Source: Utricularia gibba (taxonomy: Eukaryota > Streptophyta > Magnoliopsida > Lamiales > Lentibulariaceae). Taken from it: DNA of 64,000 bases. Below the pieces are notes generated by a model. It had not been told where the DNA came from. It was given only the letters and a program-made list of their open reading frames with translations, and searched no databases. A program made the translations under genes and the position numbers. The DNA lies in the NCBI GenBank assembly GCA_002189035.1, contig CM007992.1, positions 3,038,001-3,102,000 of the forward strand. The letters are read 5' to 3'. Every line of letters begins with the position of its first letter. The first letter of the stretch is position 1. Shown here in pieces: positions 57,177-64,000 of the stretch.

Positions 57177-59163
57177 CTCCAGCGCAGCAGGGTGACCTCA
57201 AAAACTTACTTCACTCCAAAGACGAATAGAAAAAGGAGGATGGAGACCTCTCTGGAAGGCCTTTCTTATAGCACCAGCATCACATGGGAACTCCTCCAAC
57301 TTTGATGGACAGATTTTCATTCATTAGAGAAAAAAAAAACATGTATTTTTATTTGTGGCGTTTGCTGATAAAATTATTAGAACAAAAGCAATGTTAAATC
57401 GAGATTTGAAATTAGTTAATATAAAAAAATTACAAATTTTTAATAATCAATTGAACTTAATGTTTTCTAATATAATCCAAATTTGAATTTCAACAAAAAT
57501 ATGTAAATAATTTGTGATAAAAAAGGAGGAGGTCATGGGAAAGGAACGAGAGGACGTGCGAAAGAGTCAAAAAGTAACTTTATGAATTAAATTTGCAATC
57601 CACACGTCTGTCCGTACAACAAAAAAATCTTGTCTGAAGATTAGACCGAGGTGATGAGCTCCACTCTTTTTCACCTTAAAAAAATGGAGTATTTTTTAAT
57701 TAAAAATGAATGAACTGCGGGCGGGGGATGACGTCCTGGAGTTGAAAGTTGAAAGGAGAAGAGGCACAGGGAGACTTTAGTAGGTGCATCCAACTTCCAT
57801 CCCTTTGAAGAAGATGAGAGGAAAGGGCTGGTGTCCCATGGCATGTGATAAAAATGTTACATTCATGAAATTACATGAGTTGGTTATGTTCCGTTTTAAA
57901 AAATTTCTGAGTTCATTATATTCTAAATCCATGATTTTTAGATCAAATATATAATTATCTTTGGCATGATTCATATTCCTCCATCAACCTCCTCCTCCAC
58001 ATTGTGATGGTCCACGTTACGATATTTATTTTTTATTTGTTTGTTTAAATGATCATGATAATTTTGATGAATTAAATTTCATAATGTTCTCGAAAAAGAT
58101 ATCGTATAATATTTATATGATTATTTTACTTAATCTTATCATTTTCATTATCTATAACATAGATGTTAGATTTGTGTATATAACTCCATCCACGCTTTCT
58201 TCAACTACGCTTCACACTGCAATGCACACAGTGATTATGTGATTCGATGCAAACGTCACAGAAACGCGATCTTCCCCAAGGTACGTACACAACAAGTGTC
58301 AGATGCAGCGGCGGCCACGACAAGATATGCAGGATGGCTCATTCTACGTGGTGCATTGCGAGAGCAGGCGCGGCTCATCCCATTTGTATCAGCATCAGAC
58401 GAGTCCAACATTGAAATGCGGATGTATTGCAAATCTGATTACTATATTTCGAATGTATGAGAAAAACAGCAACGATATGTATAAAATTTTAATCCTAATG
58501 TGTGAGATAGATTGGATAAACACTTTTCTAAATGACCCTTGAAATACTAACCTATTTGTCAGAGCCAGCGGATAAAACATGTTTTGCATGCAAGCAGGAA
58601 TCAGGAATCACAGCAAGAAAAGAAGCACAGAGGGGGCATGGCATGGCATGGCATAGATCCCCCCTGTTCTCCCTAACTTCCCCATTGGATTTCAGCTTGC
58701 TCGAGTTCTGGATGCAGAGGTGGGTTGGGTTGGGTTGAAAACCATGGGAGTTTCATGTCACACGAGAGGTGAATCAATCCAATTCCAAAGTGGGGATTAG
58801 GTTAGGTGGGTGGTTGTCGCCCTGCTTTCTCCACTACCTGATCCCACTGATCTGTCCCTGGAATGAATAGTGGAAGCAGAGGGAAGGCACAGCATGGGGT
58901 ATTATACTTCTCCCCGTTGCTGCATGGCAGGATCGTATGAAACTTGGAAAACAAATCGAGGCTCCAGTCATTAACTTTGGACCAAAGATGAGAGGAGAGG
59001 AATGTATGGGCAATAAGTAAGTAGCCAAAGTGTGAGTTATAGTAGAAACGGGAAGGTATTAATCAGGTTACTTGGTACACCAACTTCACTGAAATCATTC
59101 ACAGGGGGGAGGGAATGACATACCAGAAAAGAAAAAGCTTCCTCAAAGATGAGACTGGATGAC
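57177..59163. other. Intergenic region and 3' leader of the LACS gene
   Basis: 57177-57300 is the likely promoter and leader of the ERF061-like gene. 57300-58800 is AT-rich without recognisable genes; short GGCAT and GGGTT repeats occur at about 58636-58655 and 58720-58738. 58860-59163 probably belongs to the 3' leader of LACS. Open frames at 57777-57974 and 58239-58542 show no motif. Confidence 0.5.
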
Positions 59164-62100
59164 TCAGGCCGTTTTTCCACTCTTGTACATGTCTTGGATG
59201 AAGGTCTGCAAGGAGATCCAAGGGTGAGCATGCTTCGTTGAAAGAGAAGAAAGCATTATGGAGGACGAACCTCGTAGTGCTTGAGCAACTGGGGTCGTTT
59301 CTTCTTGAATGTGGGGGTGAGGAGATCGCGTTCCATGTCAAATGGGACTGGGTCGAGATGCACGCTTTTTATGAACTCAAAGCCCTTCAACTGCGGAAAA
59401 AGATGGTAACCAGATGAAGATAAATGAAGAAAACCAGCAGAAACTAAGGGAAAAGAAATCAACCTTCTTTTCTTTTGCGATCCCTTTGAGTCCTTCAAGA
59501 ATGTGTTCCTTCACAGCAGGATTCTCACAGAGGCTGTGGAAGTTCCCAGATATGCCGTTTTCTTGAGCCCAATGCTCCAGAGCGTGCTGATTCGGGTTGA
59601 CAACAGCAACTAGGAATGATTCAAAGCTGTTGCCGTAAACCCAGATCTGCGTTTAAGATGCAAGAGTGATTAAGCAGTGCAACTGAAAGCTCCACAAGAT
59701 AAAAATACTAATTTCCCAATTAGTATTTGTCTACTACCTTTTCAGTCATCTTTTCAAGAAAGAACTAGTAATAGAGAGAAATACTTGGCGTACCGAGTCA
59801 AGAATAGGAAGATTGCCGTAGACATTTTCTAGATTCTCAACAGCAACATACTCTCCTTGTGAAAGTTTGAAAATATTCTTCTTTCGATCTATGATTTTCA
59901 AGGCCCCATCAGCTTGCCATTCACCGATGTCACCTGAAGCACAAGTTGGCAAGAATGAGCATGTGAGCCACGGGGATTAAACTCAAAGGACGAGCATCCG
60001 CAACCTGTATGAAACCAGCCATCAACAAAAGCTTCCTTGGTAAGATCTTCACGCTTGTAATAGCCTGCGAAAACGGGCTCGCCCCTTACGCAGATTTCAC
60101 CACGAGGCGTGGAAGAAAGGGCATCGTAGTTCATTTCAGGGACAGACTCAAGGCAAACATCCACATTAGGGACAGGAGGACCCACTGTGCCAAGCATGCC
60201 CATCTGATCGGGCAATGATACAAATGTACCGGCACAAGTTTCTGTCAAGCCTACAGAAAAGGAAAAAGGTTAGCTGCACAAAGGTTGCTTCATTCTCACA
60301 GTAACAAAGAAGAGGTGAACACAGTGTACAGATCAGCATTGGAGATGTGATATATATTTGCAAAAAAAAAAGGTAAAGAATGGAAGGGACCAAAGGTACC
60401 ATATCCCTGGATAACATGACAGCACGTTACAACTCTCAGGAACTCTTCAACATGAGGGCAAGAGGTGCAGCACCGGATAAAATAAATCTTACTTGGCCTC
60501 CTAAACCTTGTTTCACCTAAAATGCGTAACAGAAAGGAATTAGTTACTCCCATGACAGACCTTGAAAGGTACAAACAAGAACAAGGTAAACCAGAACACT
60601 AAAACTGACCTTATTAAAAACTAATTTGTCAGAGAAAGGAGCAGCCTCTGAAACCTTACGGCCTTTCTTCATATTCCGGAGTTTCCTATATAAACGAGTT
60701 AGCATGATACAAAGCGCGTGATGCAGTTGATAATATTCCTAAAATATGAAGCACAGGAAAAATATATGAATACCAAAGAAATCTCAGCAAACTCATGGAA
60801 TATCACCAAGGAGGAGAAATCACATATAGATTAATTGGAACATCTAGTAATTTTTTGTCCAGAAAGACCACAATGAACTGGGAAAACTTACAAAGAATAT
60901 CCAAGGCTGAATAATTTACTCTTAATAAAACCCCCAGACGATATTTTCTGCTGCAAACCTGAAAGACAATATTATAGGATAAAATTAAGTCATCAGGGAC
61001 TTGTGCTTTCAAAAGACGGGATGGAATATTGTCTCAGAGCCCAAATGGTAAAATTATTGGTAATGTTACAAGGGAAACCACCTGACTAGTTGAACACTAA
61101 CCTGAATAAATTCTCTCTAATACTCGTGGGACTGCACAAAAAATAGTGGGCTTAAGCTCCCCTATATCTTCAACGAGCAACTTGACATCCTGAAAAAAAA
61201 AAGCAAGTCGGTTCCAAGGAAGTTTTCAAAATATATGTAACTAAGACTTCTTACCCCACGCCAGAATCCAATTGAAGCTCCATGATGGATCATGCACTCC
61301 TCAATGACACGATCAAAGATGTGTGCCAATGGGAGATATGAGATGTACACATCATTTTGATCAAGCTGAGAAAGACCAAAGAAACAAAATCCATGATAGA
61401 GCCTTCTGAATTGAATGAAGTGCTCCAAAATTATTCTTGTTTAAACATTAGAAGCAATGAAATAGCATACCCACCGTTTGATTGACATTCTGAAGTACAC
61501 TTATTACACCAGCGATCAAACTAACAATGCTCCGGTTAGAAATCATGACACCCTTGGGGTCTCCGGTAGTACCACTTGTGTACATTATTGTGCAAATATC
61601 AGATTTCTCTTTCACAGGAAGATCGAAATGCTTACCTTCTCCCTGCACAATACAAGAAAGAAGAAAGCTCACTTTGTGTTCACCTGATTACGATTGAGTA
61701 TGTCATTGACTGGATCAGAAAGGAATTATGATGGCAAATATTATCCCCAGAGTGCAAGATCATATTACCAAATAAGAACACATCCAAGCACTATGATACT
61801 GCATCTAGATGTACCATACCCAGTTTACGTTTTGTTAATTTAATTACATGTTGAAATTAAACAAACAAGAAAAATCTGCATACCATTGTTCATGGCAGTA
61901 GAGGGCATGGAAAACTGAAGCTCAAGGATTTTCTTTTTTACAAACAAATAGAACTTCAAACTTATTAGCCTTATGACATGCAGGCAGTCCGATTAAATTT
62001 GCAGACTAAGTATACAGAAACAGAGCGGTGATGAAAAGAGATGCTTACCAGTATCAGGAAATCATTCCACGAATATACAGCTAAACCAAAATTCTCAAAT

Positions 62101-63473
62101 TCCTCCTTATTTTGAGAACTAACTTCTCCAAAGCAAACAATTGCTGCAGGTTATGTCACATAAATCCGAAGTTTTAGCACATTAGATAAATTATCCGAAT
62201 CAGAATCAATGAAAGCACGTACTTTTCAAACACTTTGCGGCACCAGGAAGTGTTTTTAGAAGCTATAAGTACAAGACCAGGTGTCAGCATATGTCACATT
62301 ATCATCAAAGCAGATAACAAAATCAGGAATGCACATATACTAAAAAGCATCATGTAAAAATTTGACGATAGCAATTAAATAACCTCTGGTATCTTTTTTC
62401 CTTCTACAAAAGCTATTTCAACTTCCGCATGGCATATGATGAATTCTACAGCACCAGCGCCTGATCAAGTAAAAAGTGAAGCTATTTTCAGGTACCACAC
62501 AAAATCATCCAGCATGCATCAACACTGCAGACTTGTGACAACGCCTTTTCAGCAGCATGCATCCAGCAACATATAAAATGAAGGATGAGAGGTGAGATCT
62601 ATGGTGTTTTCAGTGAATAAATGTTTAGTTTATCTGTGTATATAGCCTCTGGCTACAGCTGTTTCATTATATGACTTTTCAGTCGATCAAAAAAAGAAAA
62701 AGGCATGGAGGATGAGAAGAAAACATACCCAATGTGTCGTACAAGGGGACACAATATAGCCCATGTGCATTACATGCCTGAATCAATTATAAAACATGAT
62801 GAGTTATGATTGACTATGCATATGGATATGTCTTCAATGGAGGACTGCTAGAGTTTTCTTTGTTAGGAACACATAGCATTTAAGATTACCAAAAGAAACT
62901 CATGGATCAGAATACCTCCATGCTGATAACCCACTCTGTGGAATTAGCACCATAGATTCCACACCGTCCTCCCTGAGCATCATCAATAAAATGAGAGAAA
63001 ATAGTGAATGGTCGCAGAACCAGCTATAACAGTGCCCAAATACAAAAGAAGAATTTGATTACATATAGGATCACAGTAAGTAGCGCCATGTATGAAAATA
63101 TTACAAAGATATAAGTATGATCCAAACAGATTTGCATGAAGATTCCAAAAAAGATCCGTCTTATTACACAATTCAAAAAGAGAACCAGAGAAAACGCAAA
63201 GCCAAATTCCTAGAAAAGATCTGAAGGGAAAACCTTTTCAAGGCCACAGCTCCGGATAGAATTGCCGACTTTGAGCACTATATCATACACTTCTCCGTAA
63301 GTCTTCCACACATACTTTCCAGGCTGGTAACGCGATCAACATGCAAGGGAAATTTTATTCAAATAAGTCAATAGAAGCAAGACCTCAGCAAATAAATATT
63401 ATCAAGTACCTTCCCATCTATAACTTCACGGTGACCAAGCATCTTATTGTGGGGATATTTCTCTACAGACAAA
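59164..63473 (-). CDS. LACS4/5: Long-chain acyl-CoA synthetase (LACS4/5 type), 5' end outside window, frame broken once
   Basis: ATP-dependent enzyme activating long-chain fatty acids to acyl-CoA on the ER or other membranes. Eighteen exons seen on the minus strand: 63473-63410, 63323-63234, 62972-62916, 62777-62729, 62460-62384, 62262-62223, 62143-62049, 61642-61475, 61365-61255, 61189-61102, 60958-60892, 60685-60610, 60516-60400, 60250-60005, 59933-59794, 59646-59464, 59390-59271, 59205-59164. The first coding exon (about 40-50 residues) is beyond 64000. Motifs: [20 protein letters not shown], the AMP-binding [55 protein letters not shown] and [20 protein letters not shown]. The end MYKSGKTA has no peroxisomal signal. 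In exon 60516-60400 the frame shifts between [10 protein letters not shown] and [10 protein letters not shown]; one more C in the minus-strand CCC (plus 60456-60458) restores both the motif and the overall frame. Confidence 0.93.
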
Positions 63474-64000
63474 CTGCAGGAGGAACTCATATAGCAACTT
63501 AAGAAATGCCATGGACTGAGAATATAAACATCTAAATTCAACGCATGCAACAGCATATGACCTTGATCATAAACAGCTCAGACGTCCCTCAAGCTCATAA
63601 AGGTGGCAAATTTGCTTTCTACTAGAAAAGATACTCATAGAAGTACCCCATGCTTTTCGCACTAAACACACTCTACAGCGTGCTAATTTAACTCATACAC
63701 GCCTAAAATATCACAAAAAAAAAAAAAAACAGAATTGAGAACCCAATATGACTATTCCAGCGTGCAGAGCCATTCAGGTCCCCTGACTTTGAAACAACGT
63801 GGGTTACGCTTTGAAAGCAAAAAAGATTTTCTCTTTTTTTTCTTTATTGACAAAAAGCGCCACATATTTGTCAGTGATGGGAACGTCCCCATCCTCCGAA
63901 CCAGCGCACCAAAAGAAAAGAAAAGGAAAACAGGAAAATCGCCCAACGAGAAGATCGCGAGCAACGGAAACTCAATTAGCACCAAACCAGTAAAAAGCAA
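63474..64000. other. Intron of the LACS gene
   Basis: No exon with LACS similarity was found here on the minus strand, so this is most likely part of the first long intron. An A tract lies at about 63713-63729. The minus-strand frame 63752-64000 is hydrophobic and low-complexity and does not resemble a LACS N-terminus. Confidence 0.5.

Overview
This is plant nuclear DNA: genes of 1 to 18 exons with GT-AG introns, very AT-rich intergenic stretches, and plant-only families (Aux/IAA, WRKY, AP2/ERF, RBOH, type-B response regulator, 3xHMG-box). Proteins match eudicot orthologues closely; an asterid is plausible but this is inference. I rebuilt exon structures by hand, joining splice sites so that reading frame and family motifs continue.

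Layout. 1-8 kb: a type-IV GATA factor, then a long AT-rich spacer holding a foldback element. 8-13 kb: a DREB A-4 AP2 gene, a degenerate type-B response-regulator (GARP) gene, and an Aux/IAA repressor of the IAA8/9 type. 16-28 kb: an ER PDI-like protein ending in KDEL, an LRR receptor pseudokinase, an Rpr2/Rpp21-type RNase P subunit protein, and a mitochondrial carrier with a long N-terminal extension. 28-43 kb: a COPT copper transporter, a SAP30-like Sin3-binding protein, an NADPH oxidase (RBOHF), an HD-domain phosphohydrolase and a GH5 glycosidase with a C-terminal lectin-like domain. 44-64 kb: a Cys/His-repeat protein, a 3xHMG-box mitotic chromatin protein, a group III WRKY, an unknown secreted basic protein, an ERF061-like AP2 gene, and most of a long-chain acyl-CoA synthetase running off the right edge.

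Genes do not form one pathway. Several belong to stress and hormone signalling (RBOHF, WRKY, AP2/ERF, Aux/IAA, response regulator). The order 3xHMGB - WRKY - LACS recalls two duplicated Arabidopsis chromosome 4 segments, which supports those identifications.

The most striking pattern is that six otherwise well-preserved genes (DREB A-4, COPT, RBOHF, WRKY, ERF061-like, LACS) each lose frame at a short C or G run, and in every case exactly one extra C/G per site (two sites in COPT) restores frame, family motif and total length. Either the assembly under-calls C/G homopolymers or these loci share an unusual mutation pattern. I found no CRISPR array, no convincing tRNA or rRNA gene and no intact transposon.
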